Positions 36,183 through 43,786 of a stretch of DNA of 64,000 nucleotides are shown piece by piece; within the stretch, counting starts at the first letter, position 1; every line of letters begins with the position of its first letter. The notes under the pieces were generated by a model. That model did not search any database and was not told the origin of the DNA. It saw only the letters and a program-made list of their open reading frames with translations. The translations under genes were made by a program, and so were the position numbers. This stretch comes from Roseicella aerolata (GTDB taxonomy: Bacteria > Pseudomonadota > Alphaproteobacteria > Acetobacterales > Acetobacteraceae): positions 25,537 through 89,536 of the forward strand of contig NZ_JAJAQI010000024.1 in the NCBI RefSeq assembly GCF_020523605.1. Direction: 5' to 3'.

Positions 36183-36407
36183 TCACGCGCAGCGCCGCAG
36201 CACCTCCCGCGCATGCCGCCCGAGCCCCTCGGCCGTCGGCTCGTAGCGTCCGTCCTGGCGCAGCCGGGCCAGGCCCATCTCGCGCAGCCGCGCCAGGCAT
36301 GGCCCGTCCTTCAGCCCGTCGGGCCGGCCGGGGTCGCCCACCAGCGTCAGCCGGTGCAGGGCGGAGCGGCAGCAGGTCTCGAGATAGGGCTCGTTCCACA
36401 TCGTCAC
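36183..36407 (-). CDS. Small leftward protein of unknown function
   Basis: 74 residues from a GTG (ATG at 36401 is also in frame), the only leftward frame in the virion block. DGLKDGPCLARLREMGLARL followed by RQDGRYEPTAEGLGRHARE looks like part of a winged-helix fold. No clear ribosome-binding site precedes it. It may be real because its composition is protein-like and it fills a gap of over 400 bases. Confidence 0.45.
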   Translation of the reverse strand: MTMWNEPYLETCCRSALHRLTLVGDPGRPDGLKDGPCLARLREMGLARLRQDGRYEPTAEGLGRHAREVLRRCA

Positions 36408-36477
36408 GGAGTTCGTCGTCCCGGTCGCGCTGCCCGGAGGGTGGTCGCGCCGGCCTCACGCTTCAAGGAGACCCGCC

Positions 36478-36810
36478 ATGCAGATCGAGGCGACCTGGTG
36501 GATCACTGCGGTGGAGGCGCCGATCGTCGCCGCCCTCTTCTACATGATCCACGGCCTGCGGCGTGACCTGCACGACCGCATCGACCGTGCCGACCAGCGC
36601 GAGAGCGACGCGGTCACCCGCACGCGGGACGAGCTGGCCGAGTTCAAGCTGGAGGTGGCGCGCGCCTATGTGCCGCTGTCGCTGATCCGCGACGTGGACC
36701 GGCGCCTGTCGCAGCATCTGCTGCGCATCGAGGAGAAGCTGGAGGAGGTGAAGCGCGGCGGGCTGCTGCCCCCACGGAGCCGCGGCGTGGTGGGGGAGGA
36801 CGTGTCGTGA
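36478..36810 (+). CDS. Holin-like small membrane protein
   Basis: 110 residues. One N-terminal membrane segment (TAVEAPIVAALFYMIHGL) is followed by a charged coiled coil (DLHDRIDRADQRESDAVTRT; HLLRIEEKLEEVKRGG). The layout fits a class of phage proteins found just before endolysins, such as holins or spanin-like proteins. GGAG nine bases before the ATG supports the start. Its stop overlaps the endolysin start (GTGA), so the two are coupled as a lysis cassette. Confidence 0.65.
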   Translation: MQIEATWWITAVEAPIVAALFYMIHGLRRDLHDRIDRADQRESDAVTRTRDELAEFKLEVARAYVPLSLIRDVDRRLSQHLLRIEEKLEEVKRGGLLPPRSRGVVGEDVS

Positions 36811-37343
36811 CGGCGGCCGAGCTGCTGGCGCTGACGCTGCGCGCCGAGGCGGGGGAGCGGCCGGTGCGCGCCATCGAGGCACTGGCCGCGCTGGTGGTGA
36901 ACCGCGCGCGCCGGGCGATGGCCGGGGAGGCCGCGTGTGCCCGCTTCGCCCCGGGCGCGGCGCCGGGCCAGCCCTGGCCGGTGCTGCTGGCGCGGGCCTG
37001 CCGGGCACCCTTCCTGTTCGGCTGCTGGCAGCCCCGGCACCCGCGCCGCGCGGCGCTGCTGGAGGCGGCGCGGGCGGCGGACCCGGCGCTCGCCATCTGC
37101 CGCCGCGTCGCGGCGCGCGCGGTGGCCGGCGCCCTGCCGGACCCGACCGGCGGTGCGACGCACTGGCATGCGGCGGAGCTGCTGCCCGGCTGGGCGCTCG
37201 GCCAGGTGCCGATGGCGGAGATCGGCGGGCTGGTCTTCTACCGGCTGGAGGCAGCGCCGGAGCGCGAGGCGGGCGCGCCGGCCCGGTCCGTCACCGACGT
37301 CCCGCCTGCCCCGCGCAGCGTCGCTGTCGCACGGCACGCCTGA
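36807..37343 (+). CDS. SleB-type cell wall hydrolase (endolysin)
   Basis: 178 residues with the Hydrolase_2 (PF07486) pattern: LTLRAEAGERPVRAIEALAA and VVNRAR at the start, then FGCWQPRHPRR, and GGATHWHAAELLPGWA near the end, where the family has THYH-like residues. These enzymes cut peptidoglycan as lytic transglycosylases. There is no signal peptide, so export would depend on the coupled upstream membrane protein. The last 30 residues are a proline/arginine-rich tail. It marks the right end of the phage block. Confidence 0.85.
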   Translation: MTAAELLALTLRAEAGERPVRAIEALAALVVNRARRAMAGEAACARFAPGAAPGQPWPVLLARACRAPFLFGCWQPRHPRRAALLEAARAADPALAICRRVAARAVAGALPDPTGGATHWHAAELLPGWALGQVPMAEIGGLVFYRLEAAPEREAGAPARSVTDVPPAPRSVAVARHA

Positions 37344-37382
37344 TGGCAGCGGGGCCGGGTCGCCCGGCCTGCCACCCTGGCC

Positions 37383-37393
37383 GGGGGGGGGGG
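37383..37393. repeat. Tract of eleven G residues
   Basis: Uninterrupted run of 11 G in the 182-base gap between the endolysin and the DUF952 gene. Such a run is prone to slippage. Confidence 0.8.
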
Positions 37394-37525
37394 ACGCCCC
37401 GCCCTTCCGCGATCCCGCGGCCGCGCCGAGACCGGCGAGAAGCGCAGGGCCCGGCGGCCGGCGGCGGCATCCTGGCCGGAGCGGGCGGTGTTCCGCCAGC
37501 GGCCGTGCAGGCCTACATCCGCGCC

Positions 37526-37882
37526 ATGGACGACGTGATCTACACCATGGTCCGCGCCGCCGACTGGCGGGAGGCGGAGGCGCTCGGTGAATACCGCGGC
37601 AGCGCCGATGACAGGCGCGACGGCTTCCTGCACTTCTCCGCGGCCGCGCAGCTCCGCGCCAGCGCCGCCAGGCACCGTGCGGGGGAGGCGGACCTGCTGC
37701 TGGTCGCGGTCGAGGCCGCGGCGCTGGGCGAGGCGCTGGTCTGGGAACCGGCCAGCGGCGGCCGACGCCCCGGCCTCTTCCCGCATCTCTACGGCGCGCT
37801 GCCGCTCCCGGCGGTGCGGTCGGTGGCGCCGCTGCCGCTGGGCGCGGACGGCGCGCATGTCTTCCCGCCGGAGATTCCCTGA
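37526..37882 (+). CDS. DUF952 domain-containing protein
   Basis: 118 residues. DVIYTMVRAADWREAEALGE, then DDRRDGFLHFSAAAQL and LFPHLYGALPLPAV, are the marks of DUF952 (glutathione S-transferase-like in some annotations). The function of the family is not known. The frame is open far upstream, but the ATG at 37526 begins exactly where the domain starts. It appears to be a host gene adjoining the phage block, ending just before a dispersed repeat. Confidence 0.85.
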   Translation: MDDVIYTMVRAADWREAEALGEYRGSADDRRDGFLHFSAAAQLRASAARHRAGEADLLLVAVEAAALGEALVWEPASGGRRPGLFPHLYGALPLPAVRSVAPLPLGADGAHVFPPEIP

Positions 37883-37950
37883 GACGGGCGGCCCCTCCTG
37901 CCGGCCTGCCCGATACCTGGCTCATGACGTCCCGACCTGCGGCCCACGGA

Positions 37951-38034
37951 GCGGGCCGGGCGCGCGAAGGCGCGCCGCGGCCCATGCCGCGAAGCCAAGG
38001 CCCGGAGGGCCGCCGGCGTTCGGGGCAGGACATG
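37951..38034 (-). repeat. Dispersed repeat B, copy 1
   Basis: Read leftward, it contains AACGCCGGCGGCCCTCCGGG, then GCGGCATGGGCCGCGGCGCG and CCTTCGCGCGCCCGGCCCGC. It matches 43518-43596 on the other strand with only scattered differences. It lies between the convergent DUF952 and GGDEF-EAL genes. Confidence 0.7.
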
Positions 38035-38059
38035 CGTCGGCATGCCCGCGGGACCGGCT

Positions 38060-40237
38060 TCAGGCGCCGGTCAGGCGCCCCAGCTCCGCCAGCGGCGCCG
38101 GGCGGCCCAGATGGTAGCCCTGGGCCTCGGTGCAGCCGGCGCCGTGCACCATCGCCATGTGCTCCGGCCCCTCCACCCCCTCTGCCGTCGCCGTGATGCC
38201 GAGCTCGGCGGCAAGGCCGGCGACGGAGCGGACGATCGCCAGGCAGTCCGGCCGCGCCACCGCATCCCGCACGAAGGACTGGTCGATCTTGATCTTGTCG
38301 AAGGGAAAGGCCCGCAGATAGCTGAGCGAGGCATAGCCGGTCCCGAAATCATCCAGCGCGATGCGCACGCCCATGGCGCGCAGCGCCTGCAGGCTGGCCA
38401 GCACCGCCTCGTTGTGGTGCAGCAGGACGGATTCGGTGATTTCCAGCTCCAGCCGCTCCGGCGCCAGCCCGGCCGCCTCCAGCGCGGCACGCACCATCTG
38501 CGCCACCTCCCCGCCCACGAACTGCACGGGGGAGAGGTTGACCGAAACCTTCATCCCCGCCGGCCAGGTCGCCGCATCGGCGCAGGCCCGCCGCAGCGCC
38601 CATTCGCCGAGCGGCAGGATCAGCCCGGTCTCCTCCGCGACGGGTACGAATTCGGCCGGGGGAATCAGGCCACGGCGCGGATGCCGCCAGCGCATCAGCG
38701 CCTCGAAGCCGCTCGGCCGGTTCTGCCGCAGGTCGAAGATCGGCTGGTAGTGCAGCTCGACCGCGCCGGTCGCCAGCGCCTCCCGCAGGTCGGCCTGCAG
38801 GGCGACGCGCCGCTCCAGCTCGGCCGCCATGGGCGCGGCGAAGAAGCGCCAGCGGCCGCGGGCCTCCGCCCGGGTGCGCACCAGCGCCAGATTGGCCTGG
38901 CGGAGCAGGTCCTCCGGCTGCGCCTCCCCGGCCGCCGCCGCGGCGATGCCGGTCGAGACGCCGATGCTGGCGCGGTAGTCGCCCAGCAGGAAGGGCCTGC
39001 CCAGCGCCTCCCGGATTCGCCGTGCCATGGCAATGGCGCGGCTGCGCAGCTCCTCCCCGGTCAGCAGCACGGCGAATTCGTCGCCGCCGAGGCGGGCGAC
39101 CAGGTCGCCCGGCCGCAGGCATTCGCGCAGCCGCTCGGCGACGCCGCGCAGCAGCGCATCGCCGACGCAGTGGCCCAGCGCGTCATTGACCACCCGGAAA
39201 CCCTCGAGGTCGAGCGCGAGCACGGCGGCGCCGGTCCGCGCCGCCGCCGCCAGGCGCTGCTGGAAGGCGGCGCGGTTCGGCAGCCCGGTCAGCGCATCAT
39301 GCAGCGCCAGGTGGCGGATGCGGGCCTCTGCCTCCCGCCTTGCGGTGATGTCCTCGCAGGCGATGGCGATGCCATCGCCGAGGCGGGTGATGCGGCTGCG
39401 CACCCACAGCCTGCGGCCGGCGACCCGGTAGGCCGCCTCGCGCAGCAGTGGCTCGCCGCTGGCGAGCACCCCGGCATAGGCGCGGATCAGCTCGCAGGCC
39501 CGCGGATAGCCGGAGAGCAGGGTGCCCAGCGCCGCGCCCTCGAGGCGCGGACGTTCCAGCCCGAAGAGCCGGGCGGCGGCCGGATTCGCATAGTCGATGA
39601 CGAAATCCGCCACCGTCCCGTCGGGCCCGTGCAGGGGCCGGGCCACCAGGAAGCCCTCCGTCGAGGCTTCCTGCGCGGCGTGGAAGCGCGCCTCGCTCAT
39701 GGCCCGCGCCGCCTCGGCGGCATGCAGGCCGGAGAGATCGACCAGGACATTCACCGCGCCGGCCAGCCGCCCCGCGGCATCGTGCAGCGGGGTCGGGAAG
39801 GGCGCGAAGGGCACGCGGCTGCCGTCCGGCCGCTCGGCATAGGCCCAGACGCCGCGGACAGGCCGGTTCTCCTTCAGGCAGATCGCCATGGGGGACTGGT
39901 CATGCGGCAGGGGCGTGCCGTCCATCGAGACCAGCTTCCAGCTGCCGGTCCAGCGCTGCTCGCCCAGCGGCGGCGACCAGCCCCAGAGCGCCGCCGCGGC
40001 GGCGTTGTAGAAGGTGAGCCGCCCCTCGGCATCGGTGGTGTAGACGGCAGCGCCGAGCGCCTGGATCAGCGTGCGCTCGCGCCGGGCGACGATGGCGCAG
40101 GCCTCGCCGGGGCAGGGCGGCAGTCCGGTCTCGATGGCGGCGAGGGTGGCGGGCGACAGGGTCTTGTTCACGCACGCCTCATCTGTGCCGGAACGGCAGG
40201 GTGGAGCGGTGGTGGCCATCGCCTTGCGCGAGGCCAT
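38060..40237 (-). CDS. PAS-GGDEF-EAL cyclic-di-GMP protein
   Basis: 725 residues. Two PAS-like domains occupy about 50-310 (ALGAAVYTTDAEGRLTFYNA; FVIDYANPAAARLFGLERPR). The GGDEF domain has an intact active site (LGGDEF) preceded at the right distance by the inhibitory site RPGD. The EAL domain has EALMRW, DDFGTG, KIDQSF and EGVE, so both synthesis and breakdown of c-di-GMP are possible. No membrane segments are seen, hence probably cytoplasmic sensing. GGAG lies upstream of the ATG at 40237. An A+T-rich stretch upstream probably holds its promoter. Confidence 0.94.
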   Translation of the reverse strand: MASRKAMATTAPPCRSGTDEACVNKTLSPATLAAIETGLPPCPGEACAIVARRERTLIQALGAAVYTTDAEGRLTFYNAAAAALWGWSPPLGEQRWTGSWKLVSMDGTPLPHDQSPMAICLKENRPVRGVWAYAERPDGSRVPFAPFPTPLHDAAGRLAGAVNVLVDLSGLHAAEAARAMSEARFHAAQEASTEGFLVARPLHGPDGTVADFVIDYANPAAARLFGLERPRLEGAALGTLLSGYPRACELIRAYAGVLASGEPLLREAAYRVAGRRLWVRSRITRLGDGIAIACEDITARREAEARIRHLALHDALTGLPNRAAFQQRLAAAARTGAAVLALDLEGFRVVNDALGHCVGDALLRGVAERLRECLRPGDLVARLGGDEFAVLLTGEELRSRAIAMARRIREALGRPFLLGDYRASIGVSTGIAAAAAGEAQPEDLLRQANLALVRTRAEARGRWRFFAAPMAAELERRVALQADLREALATGAVELHYQPIFDLRQNRPSGFEALMRWRHPRRGLIPPAEFVPVAEETGLILPLGEWALRRACADAATWPAGMKVSVNLSPVQFVGGEVAQMVRAALEAAGLAPERLELEITESVLLHHNEAVLASLQALRAMGVRIALDDFGTGYASLSYLRAFPFDKIKIDQSFVRDAVARPDCLAIVRSVAGLAAELGITATAEGVEGPEHMAMVHGAGCTEAQGYHLGRPAPLAELGRLTGA

Positions 40238-40281
40238 GCCGGCTCGCTCCTCTGCCCGGCCCCATGGGTCGCTTCACGAAG

Positions 40282-40330
40282 TGCAGTAAATCAGATTTTA
40301 CCTCTAAAATACCTTTTCAAATGAAATCGA
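40282..40330 (-). promoter_or_regulatory. A+T-rich control region of the GGDEF-EAL gene
   Basis: This patch is strikingly A+T-rich against its surroundings. It contains GTAAA-TCAGAT-TTTAC, a short dyad, and read leftward TTGAAA and TAAAAT-like hexamers whose spacing is too short for a confident promoter. Confidence 0.35.
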
Positions 40331-40358
40331 CTCCCAATGGAGCGGCATCCCGGTTGCA

Positions 40359-41246
40359 TCATGGCCGTGCGGCGGCCCGTGCCGCCACCGGTGCCTCCCC
40401 GGCCCGTCTTGCCCGCTCGCTCATCACGCAGGCGAAGACCACCACAGCCCCCCCGGCCAGCGTCGCCGCATCTGGCCAGAGACCCCAGAGGGCGAGGTCG
40501 AGCGCGACCGAGACGGGCAGGGCGGCGAAGCCATAGGGGCCGAGCCGGGCGGCATCGGCATGGCGATAGGCCGCCGCCGTCAGCACCACCGCCGCGCCGG
40601 CGATCAGCCCGTTCAGCGCCAATTGGAACAGGTCGAGCGGCGGCGCCGGCATCCAGTCCCGCCAGGCCAGTGGCCCGAAGACCAGCAGCCCGACCAGGCC
40701 GGGCCAGAGGATCACGCCGACCAGCCCCGGCTCCGCCCGCAGCCGGCGGTTCACGGTCTGGGTGACGGAGAAGGCGAGGGTGCCGAGGAAGACCCAGAGA
40801 TAGCCCGACAGCGGCCCGCCTCCGCCGCCGAGCTTGGGTGCGACGGCCAGCAGCACCCCGCCGAACCCCACCAGGCACCAGAACCAGGCGGCGCGCGGCA
40901 CCGCTTCCCGCAGCAGCAGCGCCGCCAGCGCCAGGGTCATGAAGGGCGAGGTGAAGAAGACCAGGTAGCCCTCGGCCAGGGGCAATTGCCGGAAGGCGAG
41001 GAAGAAGCTGGCCGCCGAGATCATCATGCAGGCCACGCGGATGGCGTGCAGCCCCGGCCGGCTGGTCCGCAGCGGGCCGCCGAAGCCGGGCCGGGCGGCG
41101 CGCGCCAGCAGGAAGAGCGGCACCAGCACCGCATAGCGCAGGAAGACCACCTGCCCGACGCCGTACTGGCCGGACAGCAGCTTGCTGTTCGCATCCAGCA
41201 GGCTGAACAGGACGATGCCGGCCAGCGCCAGCGCCGGACCTTTCAC
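40359..41246 (-). CDS. EamA/DMT family transporter
   Basis: 295 residues with ten hydrophobic segments in two five-helix EamA halves. The first begins LALAGIVLFSLLDANSKLLS and includes LPLAEGYLVFFTSPFMTLAL; the second begins SGYLWVFLGTLAFSVTQTVN. The family exports small metabolites or amino acids; the substrate is not predictable. I chose GTG at 41246, preceded by GGGAGGGG, over the TTG at 41303, which has no such site. It is divergent from pyrD. Confidence 0.88.
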   Translation of the reverse strand: MKGPALALAGIVLFSLLDANSKLLSGQYGVGQVVFLRYAVLVPLFLLARAARPGFGGPLRTSRPGLHAIRVACMMISAASFFLAFRQLPLAEGYLVFFTSPFMTLALAALLLREAVPRAAWFWCLVGFGGVLLAVAPKLGGGGGPLSGYLWVFLGTLAFSVTQTVNRRLRAEPGLVGVILWPGLVGLLVFGPLAWRDWMPAPPLDLFQLALNGLIAGAAVVLTAAAYRHADAARLGPYGFAALPVSVALDLALWGLWPDAATLAGGAVVVFACVMSERARRAGEAPVAARAAARP

Positions 41247-41349
41247 GCGGAACCCCTCCCGGTCTTCGCCGCCGCTTGTCGGGGCCGGGGCCGCCAGCGT
41301 CAACCGCGCGGCTTCCCTTGACGGCGCGGGTCAGGCATTCACCGCCGCG

Positions 41350-42429
41350 ATGACACCATGGCTCGCCTCCGCCCTCATGCCCCTGTTCCGCGCCCTCGAT
41401 GCCGAGACGGCGCATGGCCTCGCGCTCCGGGCACTCCGCGCCGGCCTCGCCGGCGCCGACCGCAGCCCGGACGACCCGGTGCTGGCCACCACCGCCTTCG
41501 GCCTGCGGTTCCGCAATCCCATCGGCCTCGCCGCCGGCTTCGACAAGAATGCCGAGGCGGTGGAGGCGCTGATGCGGCTCGGCTTCGGCTTCGTCGAAAC
41601 GGGCACGGTCACGCCGCGGCCGCAGCAGGGCAACCCGCGCCCGCGGCTGTTCCGGCTGGAGGAAGACCGCGCGGTGATCAACCGCATGGGCTTCAACAAT
41701 GCCGGGCTGGAGGCCTACCGGGCGCGCCTCGCTGCCCTGCCCCGCCCGCTGCCCGCGGTGCTCGGCGGCAATATCGGGGTGAACAAGGACGGGGCGGAGC
41801 CGCGGCGGGACTACCCGGCGCTCTACGCCGCCCTCGCCCCCGTCACCGACTACATCGTGGTCAATGTCTCCTCCCCCAACACGCCGGGCCTCCGGGACCT
41901 GCAGGGGGAGGAGCGGCTGGCCGAGATCCTCGATGCCATCGCCGCGGTGCGCCGGCCGGGCCACCCGCCGCTGCTGGTCAAGATCGCGCCCGACCTCGCG
42001 GATGAGGCGCTCGGCCCGGTGGTGGAGGCCTGCGCGGCGCGGGGCGTCGCCGGCCTCATCATCTCCAACACCACCATCGCCCGGCCGGACAGGCTGCGCA
42101 GCCGCCACCGCGCGGAGGCGGGCGGCCTCTCCGGCCCGCCGCTCTTCGCCCGCTCGACCGAGATGCTGCGGCAGGCCCATCGCCTGTCGCAGGGCCGGCT
42201 GACGCTGATCGGCGTGGGCGGCGTGTCGAGCGGGGCGGATGCCTATGCCAAGATCCGGGCCGGCGCGGCGCTGGTGCAGCTCTATGCCGGCTTCGCCTAT
42301 GACGGGCCGGCGCTCATCCCCCGCCTCAAGGCGGAACTCGCCGCGCTGCTGAAGCGGGACGGCTTCGCCTCGGTCGCCGCGGCGGTCGGCGCGGATGCCG
42401 CCGCCCCCGCCCGGTCCATGGCCGGGTGA
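41350..42429 (+). CDS. pyrD: Dihydroorotate dehydrogenase (quinone), class 2
   Basis: 359 residues. AAGFDKNAEAVEALMRLGFG and ETGTVTPRPQQGNPRPRLFR form the FMN site, and NVSSPNTPGLRDLQ carries the catalytic serine of class 2 enzymes. NTTIARP and IGVGGVSSGADAYAKIRAGA complete the phosphate-binding loop. The N-terminal helices (WLASALMPLFRALDAETAHG) fit membrane association and quinone access. It oxidises dihydroorotate to orotate in pyrimidine synthesis. No clear ribosome-binding site stands before the ATG. The HAD phosphatase gene follows after 41 bases, perhaps in the same operon. Confidence 0.95.
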   Translation: MTPWLASALMPLFRALDAETAHGLALRALRAGLAGADRSPDDPVLATTAFGLRFRNPIGLAAGFDKNAEAVEALMRLGFGFVETGTVTPRPQQGNPRPRLFRLEEDRAVINRMGFNNAGLEAYRARLAALPRPLPAVLGGNIGVNKDGAEPRRDYPALYAALAPVTDYIVVNVSSPNTPGLRDLQGEERLAEILDAIAAVRRPGHPPLLVKIAPDLADEALGPVVEACAARGVAGLIISNTTIARPDRLRSRHRAEAGGLSGPPLFARSTEMLRQAHRLSQGRLTLIGVGGVSSGADAYAKIRAGAALVQLYAGFAYDGPALIPRLKAELAALLKRDGFASVAAAVGADAAAPARSMAG

Positions 42430-42470
42430 CCCACCTGCGACCCCACGCGGCCAGCACGAAAGGAACAGCC

Positions 42471-43331
42471 ATGGACATCCTGGACGGCATCGCGCCGGTC
42501 GCCGAGCGCTATGACGGCTACGTCCTCGACCTCTGGGGCGTGGTGCATGACGGCAAGCGCCCCTATCCCGGCGTGCCGGAGGCGCTGGCCGAGTTGAAGC
42601 GCCGCGGCAAGCGCATCGTCTTCCTGACCAATGCGCCACGCCGCGCCTGGTTCGTCGAGGGGATGCTGGACCGCATGGGGCTCGACCGCGCGCTCTATGA
42701 CGGCATCATCTCCTCGGGCGAGGTCGCCTGGCGGATGCTGAAGGCGAAGGACCACCCCTGGTTCGCCCGCCTCGGCCCGCGCGCCTTCCATATCGGGCCG
42801 GAGCGCGACCTCTCGGTGGTGGAGGAGGGCGCGGCCGAGCTGGTGGCGGATGCGGCGCAGGCCGATTTCCTGCTGAACACCGGGCCGGACCCGGATCGCG
42901 GCTCGCATGAAGCCTCGGCCTACCTGCCCGCGCTGCAGGCGGCGGCGAGGCACCGCCTGCCCATGCTCTGCGTCAATCCGGACCGGCATGTGATGGTGGG
43001 GGGTGAGCGGCTGATCTGCGCCGGGGCGCTGGCCGATCTCTACAAGCCGCTCTGCGGCGACATCTTCGAGGTCGGCAAGCCCGACCCCGCGGTCTATGAC
43101 CCGGTGCTGGAGCTGCTCGGCATCAGCGACCGCAAGCGCGTGCTGGCGATCGGCGACAGCCCGCATACCGATCTCGCCGGCGCGCAGGCGGCGGGGCTGG
43201 ACGCGCTCTGGGCGCTCACGGGCCTCGCCGCGCATGCGCATGGCGAGGACCCGGACCCGGAGGTGCTGCGCCAGGTGGCGCTGACCGAGGGCGTCGATCC
43301 GATCGCCGCGGTGCGCGCGCTGCGCTGGTAG
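42471..43331 (+). CDS. HAD-IIA family hydrolase (TIGR01459 type)
   Basis: 286 residues. The nucleophile motif is DLWGVVHDG near residue 20, the second motif FLTNAPR, and the fourth GDSPHTDLAGAQAAG. DIFEVGKPDPAVYD holds the lysine of motif III. This is the NagD/PGP-like HAD-IIA group with a large cap domain, in the subgroup common to alphaproteobacteria. The substrate is not known, though sugar or glycerol phosphates are usual. AAGGAA lies eight bases before the ATG. It follows pyrD closely on the same strand. Confidence 0.9.
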   Translation: MDILDGIAPVAERYDGYVLDLWGVVHDGKRPYPGVPEALAELKRRGKRIVFLTNAPRRAWFVEGMLDRMGLDRALYDGIISSGEVAWRMLKAKDHPWFARLGPRAFHIGPERDLSVVEEGAAELVADAAQADFLLNTGPDPDRGSHEASAYLPALQAAARHRLPMLCVNPDRHVMVGGERLICAGALADLYKPLCGDIFEVGKPDPAVYDPVLELLGISDRKRVLAIGDSPHTDLAGAQAAGLDALWALTGLAAHAHGEDPDPEVLRQVALTEGVDPIAAVRALRW

Positions 43332-43517
43332 GGCTGGTACCCGGCGCATGATACTGTCCCGCATAAATGGTGACCCATTTCTGCGGCCTCAGTCGCCGGC
43401 GCTGCCTGCGGCGGCTTGGCACCGCGGCATAGGCCGCGGGCCGCCTTCGCGGCCTCAGCCGCCGATGGCGGCTGCAGGTCAGGAGTTATGCCGATCGGCA
43501 TGACAGGTGATGCCTGT

Positions 43518-43596
43518 CATGCCCTGAACGCCGGCGACCCTCCGGGCCCTGGCGTTGCGGCACATGCCGCGGCGCGCCTTCGCGTGCCCGGCCCGC
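43518..43596 (+). repeat. Dispersed repeat B, copy 2
   Basis: AACGCCGGCGACCCTCCGGG followed by a stretch ending CGCGTGCCCGGCCCGC aligns to the reverse complement of 37951-38034. About nine bases in ten agree by eye. Confidence 0.7.
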
Positions 43597-43715
43597 AGGC
43601 GCGGTCAGGCCTGGCAGGATCCTGCTGCCGCCCCCCGGCGCCCTCGGCCGGAGCGGGGCGCGGATGGGCATGGACGCCCGGCCGCCTGAACTCGCCCGGG
43701 GAACAAAGCACTGCG

Positions 43716-43748
43716 GCGGATTGCCCTTCGGTTGCGGATGCAATCCGC
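43716..43748. repeat. Palindromic repeat, variant copy
   Basis: GCGGATTGC (43716-43724) pairs with GCAATCCGC (43740-43748) around CCTTCGGTTGCGGAT. The arms equal those of the composite palindrome, but the centre differs. Confidence 0.6.
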
Positions 43749-43786
43749 TGCAGGGGGCGGGCCGGCGCCGGCCCGCCCGGCGCCGA

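Larger units (their letters stand above)
24083..37343 (+). mobile_element. T7-type virion module with S24 repressor, no integrase
   Basis: From the repressor's control region to the endolysin, all genes but one small frame read rightward: two SOS-box genes, a small protein, portal, scaffold, capsid, tail tubular A, tail tubular B, an internal protein, tailspike, a protein in the small-terminase position, large terminase, holin-like protein and SleB endolysin. The order is that of T7 genes 8-19. No integrase, phage RNA polymerase, replication gene or large internal virion protein is present, and I found no flanking direct repeats. Base composition looks like the host's. Limits are inferred from gene content. 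Confidence 0.8.
43332..43786. other. Intergenic region rich in repeats
   Basis: 455 bases without a gene between convergent neighbours. It holds a partial copy of repeat B at about 43411-43462, a full copy at 43518-43596 and a palindromic repeat at 43716-43748. Confidence 0.65.

Noticed and set aside
24083..37525. Attachment sites or a tRNA target for the phage block
   Set aside because: I looked for matching direct repeats and tRNA-like sequence at both edges and saw none; reading by eye could miss short core sites.
38042..40324. Rightward frame of 760 codons opposite the GGDEF-EAL gene
   Set aside because: No protein-like features; the leftward frame has complete catalytic motifs.
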